A stretch of 64,000 nt of DNA from NCBI RefSeq assembly GCF_014926385.1, contig NZ_CP053291.1, positions 1,798,001-1,862,000 of the forward strand, given 5' to 3'. A program made the translations under genes and the position numbers. Below, piece after piece: positions 9,134 to 19,732 of the stretch (position 1 is the stretch's first letter; every line of letters begins with the position of its first letter). Source of the stretch: Trueperella pecoris. Lineage in GTDB: Bacteria > Actinomycetota > Actinomycetes > Actinomycetales > Actinomycetaceae. The notes below the pieces were generated by a model that worked only from the letters and a program-made list of their open reading frames with translations, made no database searches and was not told the origin of the DNA.

Positions 9134-9177
9134 CACGACGACGTCGTCGTGCGGCTTCTTCGGCGCCGGGTGGCGCC
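9134..9177. repeat. Two adjacent palindromes in the phosphatase-kinase spacer
   Basis: A perfect 18-bp palindrome CACGACGACGTCGTCGTG (9134-9151) is followed by GGCGCC-GGGT-GGCGCC (9162-9177). Both lie in the 97-base spacer between the HAD phosphatase stop and the FGGY kinase start. They could form RNA hairpins or serve as protein sites. Confidence 0.7.
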
Positions 9178-9190
9178 ACGTTTGTGTCGG

Positions 9191-10039
9191 CTATTCGTCC
9201 GAGTCCGTCCAGCCCCACTCCTCGCGGATCTCAGCGGGGATGAGGTGGTCGATCCGGTCAAGAACAAAAGTGGGTTGCCGATCCTGAGGTAGCTCCTGCG
9301 CCTCAGCCGCCGTACTGTCACCGGTGAGGACGAGGGCGGAGGCCATGCCGGTGTTGACCGCCATACCGATATCTGTGTGGAGGCGGTCTCCGACCATCAT
9401 GCAGTTGGCCGGATCCACATCAAGATCGCCGAGCGCTGCCTCAAGCATCGCCGGCTCCGGCTTGCCCATGTTGGCTCGGAGTTTAGTTCCCGTGCAGGCC
9501 TCAATAGCTGCGACTATCGACGCCGCATCCGGCTCACCCCGCCCGCCCGGGAAGGGGCAGTAACGATCGGGGTTCGTGGTGATGAGGAAGGCCCGCTTGT
9601 GATACCAAATGGCGTCGAAGGCGATCTGGAGCTTGGAGTAATCGAAGGTGCGATCGTAGGAGGCGATGACGATGTCAATCTGAGCCGGGTCGTCGCTCAT
9701 CTTGATGCCGGCCGCCCTCAGCGCCCGCTTGAGCGGCTCTTCCGAGATGGGGAAGACCGTGGCGTCGGGATAGTGCGACTTCAGCCAACGCGTCGTGGTG
9801 ACCACAGTGTTGGCGATCTCGCTCAGCGACGTGGGTATCCCCAGCTGGGCGAGCTTTTCCACGTAGTCCTGGGGATCCTTCGTGGGGTTGTTGGACAGGA
9901 AACGCACAGGCTTGCCCAACTTACGCAGCCCCTCGATCAGCCGCTTGGCTCCCGGCAAGAGGTGATCGCCAAGGTAAATTGTGCCGTCCTGATCAAAAAC
10001 ATAGGCGTCGTAGAGCCTGGTGGGATACGAGTACTGCAT
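9191..10039 (-). CDS. HAD-superfamily subfamily IIA sugar phosphatase (NagD/AraL-like)
   Basis: Predicted cytoplasmic phosphatase of 282 residues. HAD motif I is VFDQDGTIYLGD with the nucleophile and acid at Asp16 and Asp18, motif II is the FLSNNPT segment, and motif IV is MVGDRLHTDIGMA. The type IIA cap lies between motifs II and III. AraL of the Bacillus arabinose operon and NagD belong here and clear sugar-phosphate or glycerol-phosphate by-products. AAGGA precedes ATG 10039. The pairing of AraL-like and AraM-like genes with araB-araD repeats a combination known from Bacillus, though here no araA accompanies them. Confidence 0.82.
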   Translation of the reverse strand: MQYSYPTRLYDAYVFDQDGTIYLGDHLLPGAKRLIEGLRKLGKPVRFLSNNPTKDPQDYVEKLAQLGIPTSLSEIANTVVTTTRWLKSHYPDATVFPISEEPLKRALRAAGIKMSDDPAQIDIVIASYDRTFDYSKLQIAFDAIWYHKRAFLITTNPDRYCPFPGGRGEPDAASIVAAIEACTGTKLRANMGKPEPAMLEAALGDLDVDPANCMMVGDRLHTDIGMAVNTGMASALVLTGDSTAAEAQELPQDRQPTFVLDRIDHLIPAEIREEWGWTDSDE

Positions 10040-10139
10040 TCCGTGTCCTTGTCGTGAAAGTGTTGATGGGTGGCCGGCTCGGCAGAGCGACGCTGACCGG
10101 CGCAGCGAGGGTGAAACTGAGGGCGGTTACGCAAGCCTG

Positions 10140-10156
10140 GCGACGGCGTCGTGAAC
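10140..10156 (-). repeat. Copy 1 of a dispersed 17-base word (intergenic)
   Basis: GTTCACGACGCCGTCGC on the minus strand, in the spacer between the permease and phosphatase genes. Identical copies occur at 25073-25089, 31499-31515 and 51063-51079. Confidence 0.8.
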
Positions 10157-10165
10157 ACCCGTGGT

Positions 10166-10193
10166 GTCCGCCCGGCCCGAAGACCGGGCGGAC
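10166..10193 (-). repeat. 12-bp hairpin with UUCG tetraloop after the permease gene
   Basis: On the minus strand GTCCGCCCGGTC pairs with GGCCGGGCGGAC around a TTCG loop, six bases after the permease stop. The C(UUCG)G closing is exceptionally stable. No T-run follows, so it may protect or attenuate the upstream message rather than terminate it. Confidence 0.75.
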
Positions 10194-10199
10194 GAAGGT

Positions 10200-11222
10200 T
10201 TACGCGACCAGCGCGAGAACCGCGTACAGGGCCGTGGTGCCGGTCCAGATCGCAAATGCCGGCGGATCAATGTGGGTGTCGCCGTTGGAGCAGGTAGCGC
10301 GGGCAAGGAACTCACCAAGCAGGCCGCCAAGCGCGCCGACAATACCGCCGACGACGCACACCAGCGCCATCTGGCCGCTCGTCCACAGCGCCGGGTCCGA
10401 GGTGCCGGCAACAACCGGCATAAACTTCAGCGCCGCGATCGAGGCGAGGATGGTCATGTGGTGGGTCACCGGGGTCTTCAGGCCGCACGTGAGGAACACG
10501 AGCGAGACAGCCGAAATGGCCCAACCGATCAGCTGGGCATAGCCCACGATGGCGCCGTTCGAAATCGTGAAGAAGTGCTGGACGACGACGATGGTGCCGA
10601 ACGCGGACAGGAGGCCGGAGGTCAGGCCATGCATCGCGGTGTTCGACCACTTCTCCTGGTGGTCAACCCAGTGCTTGCCCTCGCCCACCTCGAGCAGGCC
10701 TAGGCCGTTGACCTTGTTGAACATGCCCGTCTTGCCAAACGCGAAGCGGGTGACGATAGCGATGATGATGATCGTCAGCGCCACGGTATCGGTAGCGCCG
10801 ATGACCTCGTTGCCGTAGTGAAGGTTCGGATCAGCCTTGAAGGTCGGCAGAACATAGGCGATGGCGAGGTTGAGGATGTAGCCAATCATGCCGGTCACGC
10901 CGCCGATGGCAAGGATGTCGGAGCGGCCGAGGCCAGCCAACGGGCTGACGATGTCGCGGCCGTTGACACCCTTGGGCATCGCGCCCTTCCATGCGGCGTA
11001 GGCGGCCGCCGTCGCGCCACCGGCAAAGGCGATGTGCGGGCCGAAGACCGGGCCGAAGACGACCGTGCTCATGTACGGGGTCGCATCGATTCCCGCCATG
11101 AACACGCCGAGGCCCGTGAGGTACATGAGGCCGGTAAAGATAAAGGCGGTCTGGCCACCGATGGCCGCACCGAATGCGCCGCCACCGAATGCGGCTACCA
11201 ACCAAAAGATATCAATTTCCAT
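10200..11222 (-). CDS. Multi-pass membrane protein, putative permease of the polyol operon
   Basis: I do not recognise this family. The 340-residue protein begins with a glycine-rich hydrophobic segment (AAFGGGAFGAAIGGQTAF) and has roughly eight to nine hydrophobic spans and few long loops. One soluble stretch carries KVNGLGLLEVGEGKHWVDHQ. Polar motifs inside or near membrane spans (TAMHGLTSG and GLKTPVTHHMT) could line a transport path. Start ATG 11222 has AAAGGA upstream; an upstream in-frame ATG would add an unlikely 81-residue leader. It is promoter-proximal in an operon with two sugar kinases and no other transporter, so uptake of the substrate is its likely role. Confidence 0.6.
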   Translation of the reverse strand: MEIDIFWLVAAFGGGAFGAAIGGQTAFIFTGLMYLTGLGVFMAGIDATPYMSTVVFGPVFGPHIAFAGGATAAAYAAWKGAMPKGVNGRDIVSPLAGLGRSDILAIGGVTGMIGYILNLAIAYVLPTFKADPNLHYGNEVIGATDTVALTIIIIAIVTRFAFGKTGMFNKVNGLGLLEVGEGKHWVDHQEKWSNTAMHGLTSGLLSAFGTIVVVQHFFTISNGAIVGYAQLIGWAISAVSLVFLTCGLKTPVTHHMTILASIAALKFMPVVAGTSDPALWTSGQMALVCVVGGIVGALGGLLGEFLARATCSNGDTHIDPPAFAIWTGTTALYAVLALVA

Positions 11223-11640
11223 GTTGGATTCCTTTGTCAGGGTGTGATGAGTGAGGGAGGCAGTCAACCGCGGTATTGCCGCCGACGCTGGCGGCGAGAA
11301 CCGGGGTTCTTGCCAAGAGGTTCTGTTGTCGAGCCGGATGTTTGCCCGTAGGGTGGAGCCGCCATTGTGGCGACTCGGCGTGGACGACACCTTGGTCGAC
11401 CTGTGAGCAAACTCCCACCTATGGTCAAAATTAGCATCGCACATGGCAGTTTTCACATGAGCCATGAAAATTGCTCATAGGTGCTCTGTGATTTTTCAAC
11501 TAAACAATATTGCGCGGGCCGCTTCTTGCAACGGCAGCGGGTCGAGCCCGCGTGGCCGGGTCCCAGCGAGTCTCTACCAAGTCCCAGCGGGTCCCACCAG
11601 GTCCCTAGCAGAGCCGGCGCACACGTGAGACCCTAGAAGC
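11223..11640. promoter_or_regulatory. Divergent control region between the permease operon and sorC
   Basis: A 418-base gene-free stretch. The part nearest the operon is GC-rich; 11400-11515 is AT-richer. There ATGAGC (11457-11462) and GCTCAT (11473-11478) form an inverted repeat with a 10-base spacer, overlapped by TTTTCA-N9-TGAAAA (11450-11470). TGAGCAA also occurs at 11404. These are plausible operators for the adjacent SorC protein or the DeoR protein. I cannot place -35/-10 boxes with confidence. Confidence 0.5.
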
Positions 11641-12594
11641 ATGGCACCCACCCCCGACAAACTCACCGAGCGCGACATCCTCGCGCTCGACGCCGCCAAG
11701 CTCTACTATTCGGGGAAGACCCAAGCCGACGTCGCACGCGATCTCCACATCTCCCGCCCGACCGTCTCGAAGCTGCTGGCCTACGCCCAGCGGCAAGGGT
11801 TCGTCCGCATCAGCGTGATTGACCCGCGCGACCAGAGCAAGGACGTCATCACCAAGCTCAAACAGCGCTACGACCTCATCGACGTCGTGCTCGTCTCCCC
11901 GCCGCTGCCCACGCAAGAGTCGCTGTGGAACTCACTCGGCTCCGCCGCCGCACACATGATCTCCGACATGGTTCGCGACGGCGACACGATCGGCATCCAC
12001 CCATCGCGGACGATGTGCGCCGTCGCCGAACACTTGCAATCCTCGCACCACCGCAACCTCCACGTCGTCCAGCTCGCCGGCGGGCTGCTCCCAGACCAGG
12101 ACAACCAACGCGTCGTCGCCAAGATAGCCAGCTCCCTCGGCGCACGCTGCCACACCCTACCCATCCCGGCATTCGTCCACTCCGTCGCCACACGGAATCG
12201 ACTCGCCCGCGAAGACCACGTTCGCCCCATTCTGGCGATGGGCGCGCGTGCCCGAATCGCCATCTTCACCGTTGGCAGCTTCGAGGCGAACCTCCCCTCG
12301 TTGCCGGCGGCGACTTTCTCCCTCAGCGACATCAGCATCCTGAGAAAACGCGCCGTCGGCGATATCTGCGGACGCTTCATCGATTCACACGGGCGCGTCT
12401 GCATTCCGGACATCAACAACAAGACTTTTGGTATCTCGCTGCCCGATCTGCGCCGCAAAGAACAAAAACTCCTTGTGGCCGGCGGCGAAGACAAAACGCA
12501 AGCCATCTTTGCCTGCCTCGAAAACGGGTACGCCAACCGGGCCGTCATCGACTACACGACGGCGAACGCCGTGCTACGCCTTCGCCGCGACTGA
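11641..12594 (+). CDS. SorC-family transcriptional regulator
   Basis: 317-residue regulator. The N-terminal HTH (about 18-50: TQADVARDLHISRPTVSKLL) is followed by the SorC sugar-binding domain, which resembles glucosamine-6-phosphate deaminase and binds phosphosugars; HPSRTMCAVAEHL and QLAGGLLP are family-like segments. It reads divergently from the polyol operon and in the same direction as the permease-mutarotase-kinase genes downstream. It probably controls one or both. No clear ribosome site precedes ATG 11641, so a very short or absent leader is possible. Confidence 0.83.
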   Translation: MAPTPDKLTERDILALDAAKLYYSGKTQADVARDLHISRPTVSKLLAYAQRQGFVRISVIDPRDQSKDVITKLKQRYDLIDVVLVSPPLPTQESLWNSLGSAAAHMISDMVRDGDTIGIHPSRTMCAVAEHLQSSHHRNLHVVQLAGGLLPDQDNQRVVAKIASSLGARCHTLPIPAFVHSVATRNRLAREDHVRPILAMGARARIAIFTVGSFEANLPSLPAATFSLSDISILRKRAVGDICGRFIDSHGRVCIPDINNKTFGISLPDLRRKEQKLLVAGGEDKTQAIFACLENGYANRAVIDYTTANAVLRLRRD

Positions 12595-12958
12595 ACCTGC
12601 ACTCAACCTACGACCGGCAGGTCGAGCCCGGGCCCGTAGCGCGCAGACCCGGAGGCCAGGCCAGAGTCGGGGGCTCCGCGACGGGCACCCAAGGGCGCAG
12701 AACAAATGTTCCGCTTGGCATCATTTGATCAAAAGTAGGCCGCGCACGCTCGCCTAAAGGGCGCTTTTTCCTCACTATTTCAACCTTTTCACACTGGCAC
12801 ATTCGTGCCACGACACCCCTTCCGGCCCCTGCCCGCCCGTCATATCCTCAAAGCAAGCAACACAGCCGTTGCACACAATTTCCTATCGCCATACTCTCGC
12901 GGCACTCGAGCACCGCCTGCCGTTCGAGCCATACACCATCGTCATCAAGGAAGAAGAC
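12595..12958 (+). promoter_or_regulatory. Control region upstream of the fucP-like operon
   Basis: A 364-base stretch without a gene. It holds two palindromes, GAACA-AA-TGTTC (12700-12711) and TTTGATCAAA (12724-12733), 24 bases apart centre to centre, which are candidate regulator sites. A weak hairpin CGCC-taaag-GGCG followed by CTTTTT near 12752-12770 could end the sorC transcript. Confidence 0.45.
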
Positions 12959-14317
12959 ATGAGTATCAACAACGACGTCGCCGGAAAGAAGAACACCTCT
13001 TTCGGTGTTATCAAGGATCCCTCACGGCAAATGCCCGACGGATACCTCTCCAAGACCCCCATGTTCCAATACATTCTCGTCTCCATCTGCTTCCCCATGT
13101 GGGGAGCTGCCGCCAGCCTGAATGACATTCTGATCACCCAGTTCAAGACCATCTTCACGCTCTCAGATTTCGCCTCCGCGTTTGTGCAGTCCGCCTTCTA
13201 CGGCGGCTACTTCCTGCTGGCCATTCCGGCGTCGCGCATCATCCGCAAGTGGAGCTACAAGAGCGGCATCCTCATCGGACTGTGCTTCTACATCATCGGC
13301 TGCACCATGTTCTTCCCGGCCTCGCGCATGGCTACCTATTCGGTCTTCCTTGCGGCACTCTTCGCGATCGCCACCGGCCTGTCCTTCCTCGAGACCTCCT
13401 GCAACACCTACTCCTCCATGCTTGGCCCGCGCCGCCTGGCCACACTGCGCCTCAACATCTCCCAAACCTTCTACCCGCTGGGCTCCATCTTCGGTATCCT
13501 CCTGGGCAAGTACCTTATCTTCACCGAGGGCGAGGCGCTCCACAAGCAGTTCGGTGAGCTCGACGCCGAAGCGCACCGCCAGCTCGCCGAGCAGATGCTC
13601 CAGCGCACGCTGGGCCCCTACCGTTTCATCATCATCGTTCTGGCCGTCCTGCTCATCCTTGTGGCCCTAACCCAAATGCCCCACGCCAAACCGCTCATCG
13701 CCGGCAAGGAGGCCAAGGCCTCCATCGGCGAAACCCTGCGCTACCTCGCCCGCAACCGCTCGTTCCGCCGCGGCATCTTCGCCCAGTTCATGTACGTCGG
13801 GATGCAGACAGCCGTGTGGTCCTTCACCATCCGTCTCGCACTCAACCTGGACCCCAACCTCAATGAGCGCTCGGCCTCGAACTACATGGTTGCCGCCTTC
13901 ATCGCCTTCTTCCTGGGCAAGGTCATCGCCAACGTGCTCATGACGAAGTTCGACGAAAACCTCGTCCTCATCGGCTACTCCGCAGCCGGCTTCCTAGCCC
14001 TGCTCGGCGTCATCCTCATCCCCTCTATCGTCGCAGTCTACTTCGCGATCCTCACCTCCGGCCTGTTCGGTCCCTGCTGGGCAACCATTTACGCACGCAG
14101 CTTGGACGCCATCGAAGACAAGCGTCACACCGAGACCGGCGGCGCCGTGATCGTCATGTCGATCGTGGGCGGCGCGGTCATCCCCGTGATTCAAGGATTC
14201 GTCTCCGACAAGACCGGCTCGATGCAGACCGCGTTCGTCGTCTCCCTCGTGTGCTTCACCGTCGTGTTGGTCTACTTCCTCTGGCAGCACCGCCTCACGA
14301 CGTCGAACCGCTCCTAA
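12959..14317 (+). CDS. FucP-type sugar:H+ symporter (major facilitator superfamily)
   Basis: 452-residue, 12-span permease of the fucose-permease family. Family-like features are FQYILVSICFPMWGAAASLND in span 1 with the following loop, the span-4 region SFLETSCNTYSSMLGP, and the central RNISQTF-like segment LRLNISQTFYPLG. ATG 12959 follows AAGGA by eight bases; an upstream ATG gives a non-family leader. The next genes encode a mutarotase-like protein and a DeoK-like kinase, which points to 2-deoxyribose (DeoP-type) rather than fucose. Fucose genes (isomerase, fuculokinase) are absent from the window. Confidence 0.82.
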   Translation: MSINNDVAGKKNTSFGVIKDPSRQMPDGYLSKTPMFQYILVSICFPMWGAAASLNDILITQFKTIFTLSDFASAFVQSAFYGGYFLLAIPASRIIRKWSYKSGILIGLCFYIIGCTMFFPASRMATYSVFLAALFAIATGLSFLETSCNTYSSMLGPRRLATLRLNISQTFYPLGSIFGILLGKYLIFTEGEALHKQFGELDAEAHRQLAEQMLQRTLGPYRFIIIVLAVLLILVALTQMPHAKPLIAGKEAKASIGETLRYLARNRSFRRGIFAQFMYVGMQTAVWSFTIRLALNLDPNLNERSASNYMVAAFIAFFLGKVIANVLMTKFDENLVLIGYSAAGFLALLGVILIPSIVAVYFAILTSGLFGPCWATIYARSLDAIEDKRHTETGGAVIVMSIVGGAVIPVIQGFVSDKTGSMQTAFVVSLVCFTVVLVYFLWQHRLTTSNRS

Positions 14318-14341
14318 CTACCCCCTTTGAATTGAGGAAAA

Positions 14342-15358
14342 ATGTATACCCTTCCACTTCACGACCTCTTCTTCGAGCACACGCCGCGCACCGTCGTCGA
14401 CTCCGGCGACCTGCGCGTCACCGCCAAGCGTTACCCCAGCGGCATCGCATCCCTGACTGTCGCTAACGAACGTGGCTACGTCGAAGTCCTGCCCTTCATG
14501 GGCCAGATCATCTGGGACGCCAACTTCGACGGGCACTCCCTACGCATGAAGAACATGTTCTCCGAGCCGCGCCCGGCCACCGACATCACCGACACCTACG
14601 GCTGCTTCGCCTTCCACTCCGGCCTCCTCGCCGCCGGATGCCCGGCCCCCGACGACGACCACCCACTCCACGGCGAGTTCCCCTGCGCACCCATGCAAGA
14701 AGCCTGGTTGGAGGTCGAATCCGATTCGATCCGGGTCGTCTCCATGCGTGAATACGTCAAGGGGTTTGGCCACCACTATCGCGCGACGCCGTCAGTGCAG
14801 CTCGCCGCCGGTGCCTCGCAGTTCGATATCCAGCTGGAGGTGACCAACCTCAGCCAGTACCAGCCGATGCCGCTGCAGTACATGTGCCACATGAATTATG
14901 CCTTCGTCGAGGGCGCGACGATGAGCCAGTCCCTCCCCGATGGCGCGTTCCAGTTGCGCCGCACCATCCCCGCGCACGTGACCCCTACGGAGCGCTGGAC
15001 GGCAATCAACGAGCAAATCCTCGCAGGAAAGATTGACGCCAACTCGCTCGACGCCGCCAAGGAGTTCGACCCCGAGATCGTCTACTTCGCCGACAACCTG
15101 CCCTCCTACGGGGAGAACCTCGAGTTCGCGCTCACGAGCCCCGAGGGGCACTCGTTCTTCGTCGAGTTCTCTTCGAAGGATTTTCCAGTAGCAACCCGAT
15201 GGCTGCTCTACAATGCTGACCAACAGGTAGCGGCCTTTGTTCTTCCCGGAACCTCACGCCCCGAGGGACGCAACGCCGCCCAGCAGTGTGGCACCCTTAT
15301 TGAGCTCGGAGCAGGCGAAACACGGAATTTCTCGGTCACGACAGGAGTACGAAACTAA
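14342..15358 (+). CDS. DUF4432 family protein, aldose-1-epimerase-like
   Basis: 338-residue protein of the galactose-mutarotase fold. Visible segments are FMGQIIWDA, LAAGCPAPDDDHPLHGEFPC (His-rich, likely active-site region) and a second half with YMCHMNYAF. Members accompany deoxyribose and other sugar operons and probably interconvert anomers of the incoming sugar. It begins 24 bases after the permease stop behind GAGGAAAA. Its TAA shares one base with the kinase ATG (TAATG), so the two are probably translationally coupled. The assignment as a deoxyribose mutarotase is inferred from its neighbours. Confidence 0.75.
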   Translation: MYTLPLHDLFFEHTPRTVVDSGDLRVTAKRYPSGIASLTVANERGYVEVLPFMGQIIWDANFDGHSLRMKNMFSEPRPATDITDTYGCFAFHSGLLAAGCPAPDDDHPLHGEFPCAPMQEAWLEVESDSIRVVSMREYVKGFGHHYRATPSVQLAAGASQFDIQLEVTNLSQYQPMPLQYMCHMNYAFVEGATMSQSLPDGAFQLRRTIPAHVTPTERWTAINEQILAGKIDANSLDAAKEFDPEIVYFADNLPSYGENLEFALTSPEGHSFFVEFSSKDFPVATRWLLYNADQQVAAFVLPGTSRPEGRNAAQQCGTLIELGAGETRNFSVTTGVRN

Positions 15359-16266
15359 TGGATATCGCAGTTATTGGTTCCAACATGGTCGATCTCATCT
15401 CCTATATCGACCGCATGCCTCAAGAAGGCGAAACCGTGGAAGCGCCCGGCTTCAGCATCGGTTGCGGTGGCAAGGGCGCCAACCAGGCCGTGGCGGCCGC
15501 TCGCCTGGGCTCCGAGGTATTCATGCTGACCCGCGTCGGCAACGACGTCTTCGCCGATAACACCATCGAAAACTTCCGCCTCAACGGCATCGACACCGAA
15601 TACGTGCTGCGCACCGATTCGACGTCGGGCGTTGCGCCGATCTTCGTCGATCCTCAGTCGCACAATTCGATCATCATCGTCAAGGGCGCCAACGGCTTCC
15701 TCACCCCGAAAGACATCGACGATGCTGCCGAGAAGATCGCAGGGTGCAAGCTCATTGTGCTCCAGCTCGAGATTCCGCTCGAGAGTGTTTACGCCGCCAT
15801 TCAGTTCGGCAAGGAGCACGACATCCCCGTGCTACTCAATCCCGCGCCCGCACAGCCCGACCTTGAGCTGGAGAAAGTCAAGGACTGCACCTACTTCGTA
15901 CCAAACGAGAGCGAGCTGTCACTCCTGACCGGAATGCCAGTGGACACCATCGCAGACATTGAAAACGCAGCCAACGCCCTCCTTGACGCGGGAATCCGCG
16001 ACGTCATCGTGACCTTGGGTTCCAAGGGCGCGCTATGGGTCAACGCAGCAGGTTCGAAGCGCTTTGAGGCGCCCTTGGTCAACGCCGTTGACACCACTGG
16101 CGCCGGCGATGCATTCATCGGTTGCTTCTCACACGAGCTGGTCACAAGCGGCGACGTCGAGATCGCTATCACGACCGCAATTCGATACGCCTCAGATTCT
16201 GTGACGCGCAAGGGCACCCAAACCTCATACGCCACCGCCGAGCAATTCAGCAGTTCACAGCGTTAA
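15358..16266 (+). CDS. deoK: PfkB-family kinase, deoxyribokinase/ribokinase type
   Basis: 302-residue ATP-dependent sugar kinase. The N-terminal PfkB signature is GCGGKGANQAVAAARLG and the C-terminal one is VDTTGAGDAFIGCF with the catalytic Asp. The N-terminus (MDIAVIGSNMVDLISY) and the segment FVPNESELSLLTGMPVDT match my memory of enterobacterial DeoK more closely than RbsK, so 2-deoxyribose is the preferred substrate, with ribose as the alternative. The start overlaps the DUF4432 stop. The expected partner, deoxyribose-phosphate aldolase, is not in the window. Confidence 0.78.
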   Translation: MDIAVIGSNMVDLISYIDRMPQEGETVEAPGFSIGCGGKGANQAVAAARLGSEVFMLTRVGNDVFADNTIENFRLNGIDTEYVLRTDSTSGVAPIFVDPQSHNSIIIVKGANGFLTPKDIDDAAEKIAGCKLIVLQLEIPLESVYAAIQFGKEHDIPVLLNPAPAQPDLELEKVKDCTYFVPNESELSLLTGMPVDTIADIENAANALLDAGIRDVIVTLGSKGALWVNAAGSKRFEAPLVNAVDTTGAGDAFIGCFSHELVTSGDVEIAITTAIRYASDSVTRKGTQTSYATAEQFSSSQR

Positions 16267-16326
16267 GCGCTGGCTTGGCTGAGTCCGGCCCGGGGCGTGC
16301 GCAGACCCAGGCGGGCCCGCACCCCT

Positions 16327-16399
16327 GCCAAATCCTGTGAGAATATAGTTTTTGGTGAACGCACTTGGCGTTTTCACCCAGAATCTCACAGGATTTGGC
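16327..16399. repeat. Nested inverted repeat downstream of the kinase
   Basis: Perfect 16-bp outer arms (16327-16342 and 16384-16399, starting GCCAAATCCTGTGAGA) enclose a smaller hairpin built on GGTGAA/TTCACC (16354-16378). It lies between convergent genes and probably ends or stabilises the plus-strand operon message. There is no T-run. Confidence 0.75.
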
Positions 16400-16423
16400 G
16401 GGGCGGGGGTCGCGAGTAGCGCA

Positions 16424-16465
16424 AAAGAGGGCGGCCCACGATAAAACTCGTGGGCCGCCCTCTTT
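16424..16465 (-). terminator. Intrinsic terminator of clpC
   Basis: A perfect 17-bp stem (16424-16440 with 16449-16465), 8-base loop ATAAAACT, followed on the minus strand by TTTT. An outer 10-bp inverted repeat (16413-16422 with 16471-16480) reaches over the clpC stop codon. Confidence 0.85.
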
Positions 16466-16473
16466 ACTACGCG

Positions 16474-19098
<2,625 letters not shown>

Positions 19099-19282
19099 AG
19101 TGGTCTCCTTCAATAAATTTTCGCGAGGACTGTGCACGATCCTGCGATTCCTCAATCACCTTAGCGACCGGTTAGCCGCGATTAGTCCCCGTTTCGCCGC
19201 TGGCGTGAGAACGACGCCGTCGCGGCGGGTTTCGTCATCTGCGGGTGAACGCCACGCGATATGTAGGCCGCAGCTGACACTG

Positions 19283-19732
19283 CTAGACCTCGAGCAGGAT
19301 GGTGAAGGGGCCGTCGTTGACGAGTTCGACGTCCATCATCGCCCCGAAGCGCCCCGTTTCGACCTGCAGGCCGTGACCACGTACGGCGTCGACGAGCGCG
19401 TTAAAAATCGGCTCGGCGATATCGCCGCCCGCTGCGTGCGACCAGCTGGGCTTGCGCCCCTTGCGCACGTCCGCATACAGGGTGAACTGGGAAACCAGGA
19501 GGACGGGCGCGCCTGATTCTTCGGCGCTGACCCGCACTCCGGCGTCGTCGTTGCCGTCGGGTGCGCGCAGTAGTTTGAGTTGGGCGATCTTACGGGCGGT
19601 TTTGGCGATCGTGGCGCTGTCGTCGTCGTGGGTAATACCGACGAGCACGCACAGGCCCGGGCCGATCTCGCCCACGACCTCGCCGGCGACCCGGACGCTG
19701 GCGCGTGTAACTCGCTGGATGACGGCGCGCAT
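19283..19732 (-). CDS. dtd: D-aminoacyl-tRNA deacylase
   Basis: 149-residue homodimeric proofreading enzyme that hydrolyses D-aminoacyl-tRNAs. It begins MRAVIQRVTRASV and carries the two active-site motifs, SQFTLYAD (81-88) and the cross-subunit Gly-cisPro motif GPFT (141-144). Its ATG shares one base with the TAA of the DUF2516 gene upstream (TAATG). A longer in-frame reading upstream is an arginine-rich artefact of the neighbouring gene. The coupling with ygfZ and DUF2516 suggests one message for small housekeeping functions. Confidence 0.95.
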   Translation of the reverse strand: MRAVIQRVTRASVRVAGEVVGEIGPGLCVLVGITHDDDSATIAKTARKIAQLKLLRAPDGNDDAGVRVSAEESGAPVLLVSQFTLYADVRKGRKPSWSHAAGGDIAEPIFNALVDAVRGHGLQVETGRFGAMMDVELVNDGPFTILLEV

